A DNA stretch of 64,000 nucleotides from Tubiluchus corallicola (lineage: Eukaryota; Priapulida; Priapulimorpha; Priapulimorphida; Tubiluchidae): contig JAQGDQ010000154.1 in the NCBI GenBank assembly GCA_030141605.1, positions 307,501 through 371,500 on the forward strand, read 5' to 3'. The notes under the pieces were generated by a model. The model ran no database searches, was not told the DNA's origin, and saw nothing but the letters and a program-made list of their open reading frames with translations. Positions 11,485 through 24,200 of the stretch are shown piece by piece (positions within the stretch are counted from its first letter, which is position 1; each line of letters opens with the position of its first letter). The position numbers were made by a program, and so were the translations under genes.

Positions 11485-12209
11485 GAATTTACGTATCAGC
11501 AGTTAAAATAAAAAAAATCTGAAAAGAGATTCCGTTAAATCACCTTAAATCAAAGTCAACAGTTAAGACACCAAAATAAAGTTACAAATTACACATCAAT
11601 TTAGTTATACCTTTACTGCAGTAAAAGCCTGAAAATGTCACAATAATTCAGCAAATCGTTACAGCAATCAAACCCTCTGCATTTACTAGCAACCAGGAAC
11701 CCTCTGCACGTAAACTGACGCCTTCCCATTTCTAGCATCACCCATTCCTGGTGTGCAATGTTTTTTTAACTGATGCAATTTGTCCCATAATTCCAAAATT
11801 TCTACACCAGCTAGTCTGGGAAAAGACACAAAGCAAAGCTCTGAAGAAAGCTTGAGTTTACATCTAAACTTAAATCAGTGGCCAAAGTTACTTGAATAAC
11901 ACATCATTATGAGCAGTCAAAGTTTCACTAACCAAATTTTTGGAAGTAATACGCAACACAAAAATGCAAAAATGAAAAAACAAACATTTACAACAAGAGC
12001 AAAGATAATTCAATGTGAATTACAATTAATTCGATGTGACAGAGTAAAATAGCAGCTAGAGTATAATTAATTATATAACTGTATATTGTATTGTATTTCC
12101 ATTGTATAACAACATAAATTTTATCCAACATATAAAATAAGAAGATATGAGATCACAAAAGTTATGAGATGGACGGACGAATGGACGGACAGTCGAGATT
12201 GGCGTGTTA

Positions 12210-15200
12210 TCACACATCCATCATTCCTTCACTAACAGGCATGCTTATTACTGCTGTTATCACAGGAATACTTTTTCCTTTCTTCGCAAGCAGAACCTGT
12301 AAAAATGACCAGTGTGTTTAAAAAAACCAATTCATTTAATCGCTAATACAATTTCAATCAAAAACCGAGAGATAATTAAAATAAGTTACGTAAATTAAAA
12401 TAAAACTGTCCAAAAACAATATTCACTACTTTTTAATATATAATCTTCGTTTATTTGAAGTGGATTAACAAAGCAGTCGTGCCTGATTCAAGTCTCTCCA
12501 CAGTGAAGGTGTAAGGGAGTCAGCGCATTATAACATCGGTGCTGATTTAACAAACGATAAGATTTACAAGCCGGGATAACATCAATACATATTTCAATTT
12601 CAACAGGCATAATATACAGGGTGTCTATAAAGTCTCTTTACAATTTTAAAAATTTATTACATCGGCAGTTGACAAGATATCTTAACAGATTTGTTTAGTT
12701 TTATTCAGTGTTTATTTAAGTTTGAGATCACATTGAAATTTTGCATATTATGTAGGTCTCCTGTTGGTAGAAGGGTATTGTTAACTGAAACCTAAAAAAT
12801 GCGTACCCCTCAAGAGAAGGCACAGTGTGTATCATGGTTTATTGAGGCAAAATCGTATGTGCAGACTCAGCAAAACTACAGAACTAAGTATGGAAGAGAT
12901 CCATGGGTTATGTGAAAGAATGTGTATCGAACAAAGATACGGGACATTACTGACTTGAAGCAAGATTTCTGATCCACGCCACCATTGATGAGCTATGCTT
13001 ATGTGAAAGACATCGTGTATCGAACAAAGATACGGGATATTACTGACTTGAAGCAAAGGGTTTCTGATGCCATCGCCACCATTGATGAGGCTATGCTACA
13101 GCGAACATGGCAAGAAATCAAGTACCGTCTTGATGTGCTTCGTGCAACTAATGGTGCCTATATAGAGGTGTATTAAATGAGTTAAAAAAACTTTGACAAC
13201 CACTAATTACATCAGAACAAATCTAGTTAACAAATCTTGTCAACTGCCTTTGTAATAAATTTTTAAAACTGTAAAAAGACTTTATAGACACCCTGTATAT
13301 CACCTGGGCATTAAACAATATAGCAAATCATCTCAATTAAACAATGCGCGACTTCACATCAAAGGAAATGCAAGCTCTAATCTGCAATAAAAGCTAGTTA
13401 ACTTCGTTAATTTACACGATTTAATCTGACTAACTAATCTAAAAAAACGCCAAAAGCATTTATTAGCCGGGAAACTGAACAAAATAGACACAGACATAGA
13501 TTTGCATACCTTTATTAATCCTGTAATTCCTTTATCAGAAAGACATTCTACTCTTGTTTCAAAATTGTAAGTGAGTCCGGGAACCAGCATTGGAACCTGA
13601 AATTTAAAATAAGTTTTGCACACACCTTTATTGATCTAAGGTACACAAGCATACATGAAAAACAAACAAGTTGTAAATCATTATAAAGACTAATAAAATA
13701 AAATAAATACACAAAATAGCCAGTTTCTCGGAATCAACATGTTTACTGAGGGACGATCGCTTCGGCTACGGAAGCCATTATCAAACTATAAATCAAGCCA
13801 AAAAAAAATAACACGTTAATGATAGAAAGGCACAAACCGAAACAACAAATAAATTATAAGGTCAGCTTGGTTCTCACCATACCGCATGCACAGGTGTTTG
13901 GGATAGCTTCAAATCTGCATTTAGCTTTTTATATAGTACAAGTAATGTTCAACATCTCATAATAGGAGTGGCCTTACACATTATGAAGCACCACCCAATT
14001 CTTAATACGCAACTATCATTGGTGGTACCATTGTCGCATTGTTTCTGTGTTTTGAAATTTGTCTGACTACGTTCCTCAGGGTCTGGAGTGGTCTTGGTGG
14101 ATTCGCATTGAAATGTGTGGAGTTGGTTTCCCATATTGTAGTTCCCACTTGTTGTAAATTGTGCAAAATGTAGAAGTTGTGTTTTATTCTTATAATGGCA
14201 ACGGCTGCCATTCTTCATTGTGTAGACTAGGATTAATTGTTCACCTGTTGTGTTCTTTTTTGGTTCTCAGGTGTTAGGTAAAAATTTTATACATTTCTCT
14301 GCAATTTCTTCTGATACAATCTAGTTTATTTTGATAAGTTAGATTCAATTCTGTTGTTCTGTATTTTCATAATCCATTTACAATACATTTGCAAAGTAAT
14401 GCAGGATGAAATTTATGCGCATAGCACATTACATTGCATTGCACTATTAGCTCAGCTTGTGGAACAATAAAATTTCAGTCATCCGTTATAGGGTTATTTT
14501 TGATTTTTTTTTTGTCGACAAGAATATTTCCTTGTTCCTTGATGGAGCTGATACTAATTTTACAACTAGGACACTGATCTAGTAATTGTTGGTACCGGCC
14601 GGCACACCAAAAGTGTCACCTAGTTGAAAACGTTTACGAATTTAGTAAAGTGATGGCTGGGTTAAAAAATCTAACGAAATGCTGACACGCTCAGTAATTC
14701 ACTGGCAGCTACTGAATAAACTCTCCGAGTAGCTCACTCTGGTGAGGCAGACTTCTGAACTGTTTCTAAGTTTGACAAACTTGGCTCACTGGAAAAGTAT
14801 CATAATATCATAGTGATATACTTGGGACATTCAGGTCAGAAAAGTGTTTTATGTTGAAATAAATGGACGTCGAACATTAAACCTGCAGTTCAGTGTATTT
14901 TTATCGGCTCCGACTTTTAACTGTTGTAACCAACACAATGTACTACTATACGTTCACTCTTCAAAACCACAACATAAAGGGACAGAATAGCACATCATTT
15001 AGGCTTATAATATGTACCTAATAAAGATTCAGCATATAAACATAAGGAAAGAAAGTCAACTGACCGGAATGTAGCATTTCTCTAATCTATACAGGGTCTC
15101 GTCGTACTGAAAAGTGATAAACCATCCGATAGATGCAGTCGTCAATGAGGTGTTACTCAAATGAATGTTCAATTTGAAAAGTGGTCCCATGCCTTGAATC

Positions 15201-18200
15201 TAAATTACAAAATGAATAGTAAATAATGTAAACAAGAAGAGAAAGTAAATTTAAACAAGACCAATAATTCAGCAATTACTCATTTACTGGCAGAGTAAGT
15301 GTTAACAAAAAAGGGCTAATCATAGCAGTAGATTTTTCTTGTGCTGCACAAGTTATTGGTGTGAACTGCCAAGAAAAGGCAAAACAACATTATTAACCGG
15401 AACAAAATTGCAGTGCTCATATCACTGTTCTGACTCCCCTTATTTAACGTCAACCCAATGAAAAGCTGAAGAACTTTCAAAAATTTAGATTATACTAAAT
15501 AAAACTTTATTTAAAAAAATGCATGTCGAGGCGAGGGAAACAAAGGTGTGTGCTTAATGAATGCAGTTAAGCAATGCTTAAGTTGGTCAGTGAATGGATG
15601 GGTTACGTGGGTTAATACACACTCTGGAAATTTCAAAGTACTGACCAGGTTCCGACGCGGAAACAATCACATATATTAAGCAGACTCTGCTCTTAAATGA
15701 TGCATTTTAGTTTACTGAGTGTCAATCTGCATAAAACTGTATAAGCTAATTCTCAACTAGTATATTAATAGGCACATGCGCGCACACACACACACGCCCG
15801 CACGCACGCACGCACACACACACACACACACGCACATACACACAGTCTTACCGCTGCAGTAAGTTTCACAGCCTCACTCTGACTACTAGATACTGGATTC
15901 AGACTTGATTCTAAAGTCTTCACGTACGCCCGTGCCGTGTTGAGACGTAATCTGTACAAATCATGCTGAAAAGCCCGATGCATACCTGGAAAATAAGCAG
16001 TTTATAGTCACGGCAACGGCTACTTGATTAAACCATTTCTAGTTAACAGGCATTTTCACATGATTTGAGCAACGAAAAATTTACAAATTATTTTCATTAA
16101 TCATTTTTATTTAACCACAATCAAATTTGAATTTTGACAGAAGAAACTTACAGGGTTAATAAAGGTTATCAGATAGCAAGAAATAGCTGAGTGGTCACAA
16201 TATGTGCTTGTCTAAACAATGTCAGTCCAGATTAGCCAATAAATAAGTGGAAACTTATTGCCACTAAAAATTGAGAAAGTTGGTTGCGTGAAGTTTTCAT
16301 CCGCCACACCATCGCAACCTTTTTTGTTCTTTCTGTCGTTCAGGAAGGAGGCACGCAGCAAAAGCAGAAAAAGACAAAGACATTTATTTACCGTTGCTCA
16401 TTTTAACAGGCAACACTAACGCTAACAGCTATTTACCGACTTAAACTTACAAGTATACAGGTAAGGACATAAATCACAAACAATGAATATCCTGTAGGGT
16501 GTACGTCCTGGTATTGGCGGCCACTAGATTCGTTCACTGCGTGATTGCAGTACGATATCTAGGCCACTCGACAACCCAACCTAGGACACAGAGCTCTAAC
16601 ACTATTGAAAGTTCCAATCTAATCACAGAAGATTACATTAGATAATGCGCAACATCTGTGGTCTGCGCAATCATTAAGATTAGTGGAGCTGTGTCAAGTG
16701 TCAGTCCATGATACTGGTTTGTGATGTATGAGTTGCATACATAAAAAAGACGTTTTGTAAAATCCATGAAGCTAGTTCATATAACTTCTGTAACATCTTT
16801 TAAATCTTTTTATCATGCTGCAAAGAAAGCTATTAGCTCTACTCTTTTGCTATTATTTGTATTATTCTTATCTCAGCGGCAATACTCCCACTATGTTTAA
16901 CAGCCATTCATGTAGTTACAGTTAATAGTTATCAAAATCACTTAACAGTCTTGAGCGATAGCAAAGATTTTGCTTTAAAAGCATTTTATCTGAAGTCATA
17001 CCAATAGGATTTTCTCTTTCTCGCATCGTTTGGTCGACAAACAACTTCGTCTTCTTTGGCACGTTGAGTTTCTGTAATTGGGCAGCAGGAGGCCCTGCAG
17101 CTGTCATACGCTCTTCGAACACAGCTGTCCTTTTTAGTATTTTTACATATAATCCACCTCCTGAAGAAAGGAAACAAAATAAATCCTCTTTATTTTTAGC
17201 AAGTTTTCAACTTCAACGCATAAACGGGTACAAATTTCATAGTTAGAATATCGGTGAGAGAAAGTGCAAAATTTTAAGTAAACAAATGAGCTGTTAAAAC
17301 TTTGACTTTGGAATGAGCTTTTTCAAAGTTATAGCGATTGATGAAGATCGTGTAAAGGTCAGAGGTTAAGTGTACCAGACAACGCATTTCTGTACACTTT
17401 ACAATGTCTCGCAGTCCATGCTGATGTAATAGTAAGTTTTAACAGCTTGCTAGAACCTCACCTAGTTCATTTTTTCTTCTTCCCAAGCAAGATCCTGCTA
17501 GTAAATCACTCTATGCACAGACTAATGCATAATTAAGTAAAGTACACACAAAAAACTGAAATGACTAAACTGACATGGCAGAAGGCTTTGCTTTACCCAC
17601 ATGTCACATGACGGTTGTAGTTAAAACACATTGCTGTGGTACACTTAACCTTTGACCTACAGCCTTTGAACTGCGCGTGTGTGCAATGAAACTGTGAAAC
17701 TTATTGTCGACGATATAAAAGAACTACAGTAACACAACTGTTACTTATTTAATAAACTATGAAAGACATGAAAAACATTATTTTATTGGCTTTGCTGACC
17801 ATGTCTAGGATGGCATTAATAATTTGTGTTCACACATTTGTGGTGAACAATGTATAATGAAATTTTATTATTTTTTTAAATAAAATTCTTGTTCAAGTGG
17901 GAAATTCCTATTCACTATTCCTATTTCACTGTAGGTACATCGCACTCATACCCCAAGAGTTGCAAAACAGTTGATCTTGGAAAGTCTATTTACCTCTTGT
18001 TAACATGACTAACGTGCTCTCTTCTCTACCGTACCAACCAAATTTCATCCCCGTGACAACATCGTCCACAGTTATGACGTTGACCAAATATTTGTCCTTG
18101 TAAATGTGGACCTGGAAAACACTTCCACATTATAGTATTTTTAAGGCGTTAAAAATACATACACACGTACACATATATGATATACAATACATATACATAC

Positions 18201-21200
18201 ATACATTTAATGTATCATTTGAAAATATTGCTAATCTACAATCTACATTATTTATGTAAAGTTTTCAAACAGTTTTAATTAACCTGACCATCTTATTACA
18301 GAAATTTGTTTACCTAGAGAAGAAAATTTTCAGGAAACACAAAATCAAAAGTGCTTTTAAAATCTATATGAAATCCCTATGGTATCTTTATGGAATCCTT
18401 AAGAAATATACTCTCGAATTAAAATCTTTTATCGTACGACTATCTTAGAAAGACAATTCCTCTACTAAACTTGTTGTGGAACAAAAGTCTCAAGTACAAC
18501 ACACAATGTCATTTCCTCCTAGAATATGTGAGATATTTTTAATGCATTTAGAGGGCTGTTACAGTAAAAAATGCAAAACATCCATACATACAGTTGCACT
18601 CAGGTAGAATAGGCAGAAAAGTTTTATTTAGATTTGTCTTCTACTATGTGAAATTCACTGATACGCATGTAATTCAAAAATCGTGCTTTGACATAGATCA
18701 TGTTTTTTTTGTATTTTGTTTTCGAATGCAGAGAAATTGCTTTAAAAACTTGTATCCACATTACATTATTTTTTAGTATTTGCAGACATGCAACAAATTC
18801 ATAAATGCAGAACACATGTTAATTAGCATTAATTAAAACAAAGCATACCTCACAATTTGTAAGAGCTACTAAGATAGCTTTGAAACCCCGTCTTTGATGA
18901 ACCATCAATTCTACAGTCGTAAGATCGGCTGGCAACGTTAAATTCCATAATCTTTTTCCCTACAAAATAATTTAAATATTTCAGTATCCTCATCTTCACA
19001 GTATTTATACAGTTAGATATCTGCAAATGGGAGCCCAGACACTAAGTGGCAGAGTTGAGGCCGGATCGGAATCTAGTTCAATATCAAGAACAACTTTCTT
19101 GAAACATATAACTGATTAAAGTTCTTAGCCATTTTCAGGAATATATAGACTCCTTCAACAAAGTACAGAACTGGGGAGTAAGCCAGATGAAAATATCCAG
19201 AAGTAGTTTTCCTCATGTGAATTATCCATTTAATGGCCAAGCTTATTACAGCTGAACTTCGGTAGCAAAGCACACACTATCATCATTTAGTTATTTCCCG
19301 TGCCACAAAATGCCACGACTAAAAGCTCAGCAAATACGTTAAAAAGCATGCATAATTGCAAAACGATTGGAGAAGCTCTAGTTTTGATTAACTATGTCTT
19401 GTTAGTCAAATTCAAATAAGCAGGAACAATTTTGTACAATTTATATCATCTCTGCATCTGCAAGTATGCGGAAATAACACATTATGTGCACACATAAAAA
19501 GGAACACTACAATGATTGATTGTTTACAGCACTTTATCTATATATACTGCCTACCTTAGTCGTGTAGCACCGTAATGTTTGGTCCATACATCCAATGACA
19601 ATGTTCTTGTTGTATCTGATTAAACCAACTGCAAGAGAATCTAATTCTATTGCGGGTAGTGTAGCACTAATGCCCCTATAATAATAAATGTATATTATAA
19701 AGATCGCTGGGTTAGAATCAACTAATTGTTTAAGAAAAACGTTTTACAGTTTTTCTCGTCTTACATTTGCTATTTCGTTTTCATCATCTACTCCACTTTA
19801 ACCCTAACCCCTGATTCTTTCTCTTTGTTAACATCTCAAGTACTCTGAGTTCTGGCTCATGTAACTCATACTACAAGTCACAAATAATCAAGCAAGGTTT
19901 TTACATTAGAAATGTGTTATTATCAAAAAAAATTTAACGCAGGTGTAAGAAATATAATTTGTACGCAAAATACAAATACTGATTGCAGGTCATTATATTA
20001 ATTTCATAATTTTAAAGTTCACTTCTACGCATTTTCTGAATAATGATTCATCTTCATGCCGGACAAACAAATATTAGTTGTATTTACAATTAGCTACTGG
20101 TTAACATCTGACGTCTATATAAAATTTTAACACAACTTAGATGTTGCATTGTCTCAAAGGGCTGGCATACTAATCAGTAGTATAATCATAATACAGCTCT
20201 TTCTATTGACATGACTTTTTAAGGCAGTTTTTATTTCATTAAATGATACCTTTTCAACATGTATATGTTACTATCCCTGCAAGCAACAATAATGCGAAAG
20301 TCCACATCAAACAATCCGGTAACATTTAGTAATGCTGGAACATCAGGCACCTGTAACTATATAAACAAATGTTTGAAAGCTTCCGGTAACATTTAGTAAC
20401 GCTGGATCATCAGGCACCTGTAACTATATAAACAAATGTTTGAAAGCTTCCGGTAACATTTAGTAACGCTGGATCATCAGGCACCTGTAACTATATAAAC
20501 AAATGTTTGTAAGTTTAACTACAAGCATAAACAAAAGCATGAGTATGCACTCAAAACTTAGTATAGTATAGTAATAGAAATATAATAACACTTAATGAAG
20601 TCTATTATCTACTTTTTCTACAAATATTTGGGTAATCTAATATAAAAATCATTATACACATTGATTTGTAATTTTTGTTTTTATATTTTCCTCCAGTCTC
20701 AGCAAGCTCTTACATGAGTCAAAAGGGGCCTTGGGCAAGTTTTTTTATATATTTTTTGGCGAGAATCCATTGCTTGTAGATGAGATTCTTGCAATTATTA
20801 CAAAATTTAACTGTCTCCATTTTACACATGATTAATTTCCATAATTAACTTCTTAATTTGAGTTTGATTCACACCAAGAATTATGGATTCTTATAACACC
20901 AATACAGTCTCACTAAACGATGCTAATGCATTCTCGCACAATGTGACGTTAAGCGAAACATCGTTAAGCGGGGAGTCGGTAAGCGAGGACTTACTGTATT
21001 TCAATTACGTTCTTTATCATTGAAGTATCACATCTTGCAATCAGCACAGTTTAGCTATAATCTCTGTGCACAACTTTTAACAAATTATTATGATTATTAT
21101 AGTGGAATTTGCTGAGCTGATAGGCATCACTTGACCTCTAAATGAGCTTAAAAAATCTATTCTTCTTATACAACATTTTACTGTGTTCATTTTAAAAAAC

Positions 21201-24200
21201 TTTAATATATAGTTACCATGCTTAACACTGTAAATGCCTCAGGATCTAGAATATAAATTTCCCTATTCTCAGTTCCTAGTACCAGACAGCTGACAGCATC
21301 TGGATCTGCCATAGACTTCTTCATAGTGTCCAAGCATGTGATGACCGTTTGCCTCTTCAAAGGAGCGTGTTTATGTAGTTGGACAAAGTGTACCATTTCA
21401 TCTTTGGATAACATCAAGAACCTATCAGAAAAAAATTCAACGAAGATGAACTTTGACAAAATTTCCATTTGATTATGAATTATTTATGAGGTAACCCATT
21501 AAGCTTGAGTGATCAATGAGATGCTATGCTGAATTACAAGAAAGAGAAAAGTATTCAAAAGCAAGTGTTTTTGAAATTTATGCTCCTCAAACAAGTTTAC
21601 CATGTAGAAACGGGTGCTTCACACACAATTATGCACAATTTCCTGGCAGTCTGGAAACTCTGGGCAGTTGTAGACTACATGCATTAGTAAGCTTGAAGAA
21701 ATATACTTTTTTTGGCCATATATCTATCTCTCTAGACTATTAAACCAAAAACGATTAAAGCGTTAATTTTAATTCGTATTTAGCTAGATAACACGAGCAA
21801 AATGTGCTTAGATAGATAAAAAATTACCGTTGAGAACGAGTTGTCAATCCGCGTTCGGTGACTTCTGACCTAAAATTCAGCAAAAAATAAGTCGCACACG
21901 GGTCATACGGCATGCAAGCCAAGCCATACAGCTCACTGATATAATTTTTAGAATTAATATCTAAAATAAACATTTTTTATTTTTCAATTTAACATATTTC
22001 ATATTTGTAGCATTAAAGGAAAGGCCAAGCCTTCAAGGAGGTTACAGTTATTTCAATGATCACGAAAAATGTTGAAAGGATTTAGTAATAAAACTGCAAT
22101 AAGCGTCTCGTGTAACTAGTAAAGTCACTTTACAGACACGATCACTTCATGCTTGAGCGCTCTCCTTTTGAACGCCCATTCTTCTCCCAATGACGTAATT
22201 TGTCTTGAAGAAAAGTAGTGCACTGTAATCTTCCCCAAAACTAAAATAAGTTTTTACCCAAAATAGATAGCTAATATTTTTAGGGAACATTAGGGAAGCT
22301 GCACAAGTTTGAATTAGTTTAAGCAGCGCGTGCTTATAGAAAGTCATGACACACTCACGAAAAGTCACAAACTCTCCCATTGAACTAATGATTTTCAAGT
22401 TAATGGCAGCACTCACCAAGCCTGAAAATTTCTATTCAGAGGTAGCATACTATATTTCAAATTTATACTTTAGGGGGAGATCTTTGCAAATTTCTTTGTT
22501 ATATTTTTCTATGTTTAAGAGATAAAAGTAAAACAAACCCAACATGCTGACTGACTTGTTCTTTCCTTTAGCTATAATATGTTACTAATTACAGCCATTT
22601 ATAATGTTACTACAGCAATTCAACATGATTATATAATCAAATTTGGCTTCTATAGTTCATCTACACACCTTATTCCTTCTAACATCTCCTTCATCGTTAC
22701 AATGTCAATCGAATCTTGCTTGGCTTGCTCCCATACTTCCCTCTCATTCAAATTAATAGGTAAAGGAGGTAACGTAAATTTAAAGTACGGCCGGAGATTC
22801 TTGTACACGTAGATGTAGGAGCCAGACGCAACAGCTATTGCTGGAAGAAAAACACAATTAAACAACGTAACAACTTTGTTACAAATATTGTGTTTTTAAA
22901 CTAGGCACAGTATTTGTATTTTAACAAGTCCTTTGTATAGGTTTTACACGTCAAATGTAGACACATGAAAGTTCAAATGTGACTTAGGTAAGTCAATGTA
23001 GACATAGGAATTTCGAATGTGTTTTGGTAACTCAAATGTGACTTAGGTAAGTCAAATGTAGATGCGGTACTTTGAATAAATCGGTAATTAATTCATTTAA
23101 GTGCAAATTACAAAAAGATAAAACCAAGTTAAAATTATATTTTATGGTCACGGTGCTATCGGCAGCATCAATTTTTATTATATTTAATTAATTTGCAACT
23201 ATTTGTAAGGACGTTAATACATTTTTCAAATGTAAAGAAAATGTTTATTTGATAAGAACACTTAAAAGTGTTGTACATAAATATGTTAACAATTGACTCG
23301 ACATGTGTCTACATTTGACTTACCAAAAACGCTTAAGATTTTTTGAAAACCATTGTTAACACATTTGAACTACCTAAGTCTACATTTGAGTTACCAAGAC
23401 ACATTTGAATTAACTAAATCTACATTTGAGTTAACGCAGGTCTACATTTGACATGTAAAACCTATATTAACAGGTTATAGTATGAGGATCGGCCGTGCGT
23501 AACCGTTTACATTTGATCGTGTTTGAGAGGAACAAGATGTAGAAGCATTTCATGCAGAAAAAAGACTCCTTTTTAGCAAACGTTGATTTTGTGAACTTAT
23601 ACAAAAAAATTTCACTTGGTCACCCAGACAGCAGACATACGAAATCTTCAGCATTATTTTATTTACGAAGCACAAAACAGGATATTTTGAATAATATTGA
23701 TCAATATACCTGTTTGCATTAAATCAAATTAAAATAAAGTGAAAAAAGTGTATTAGGGATACTCCACACACTCACAATGCCAGCGATTGTAAAAAGTTAA
23801 CCAGAGACGTTGTAAAAGGTTAACCTGAGAGAGATTTGCTGAAAATGTCACCATAAATACTCACCTGGCACTCTAGGTTCGTTCAAATCAATATGAAATG
23901 TCACAACTCCCGTCGGTAAGTCAATGATAGTGTTTTCTGACATCAAACTCGTACCTGAAAACATCGGATATGATGATCTTATCTACAGGTAGTTGTGGAG
24001 TTACGACCGCAATCGGTTTTGCAAACCGGTCGTAAGACTACTTGGATGCATGTTCAAGTGGTGGGTCCTTATGCGTAATATGGTGAAACTGTACGCGCAC
24101 TAAGTACAGCAGTGCCTACGAATAAATCTGCGCAACAGACAGTGATTTAAAATTAATTTGTTTAAGAAGAAGAAGGAAATATGAGTTATTACATTCTCTT

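Larger units (their letters stand above)
6469..12209. other. Convergent intergenic region
   Basis: This stretch lies between the kinase stop codon (plus) and the BBS1 stop codon (minus), so it should hold both 3' UTRs. It contains a decayed tandem repeat (about 6700-8700), a dispersed element (7312-7945), an AT microsatellite (10023-10082) and a 190-bp MITE (11295-11484). From about 8700 to 10020, 10090 to 11290 and 11490 to 12200 I see only AT-rich sequence with no supported exon. Confidence 0.6.

Noticed and set aside
13949-14218. Frame of 89 codons between BBS1 exons 13 and 14
   Set aside because: Lies inside an intron, overlaps another frame, and matches nothing known; flanking exons join without it.
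22147-22419. 90-codon minus-strand frame in BBS1 intron 4
   Set aside because: No similarity to BBS1 or any family I recognise; the exons on both sides already join in frame without it.
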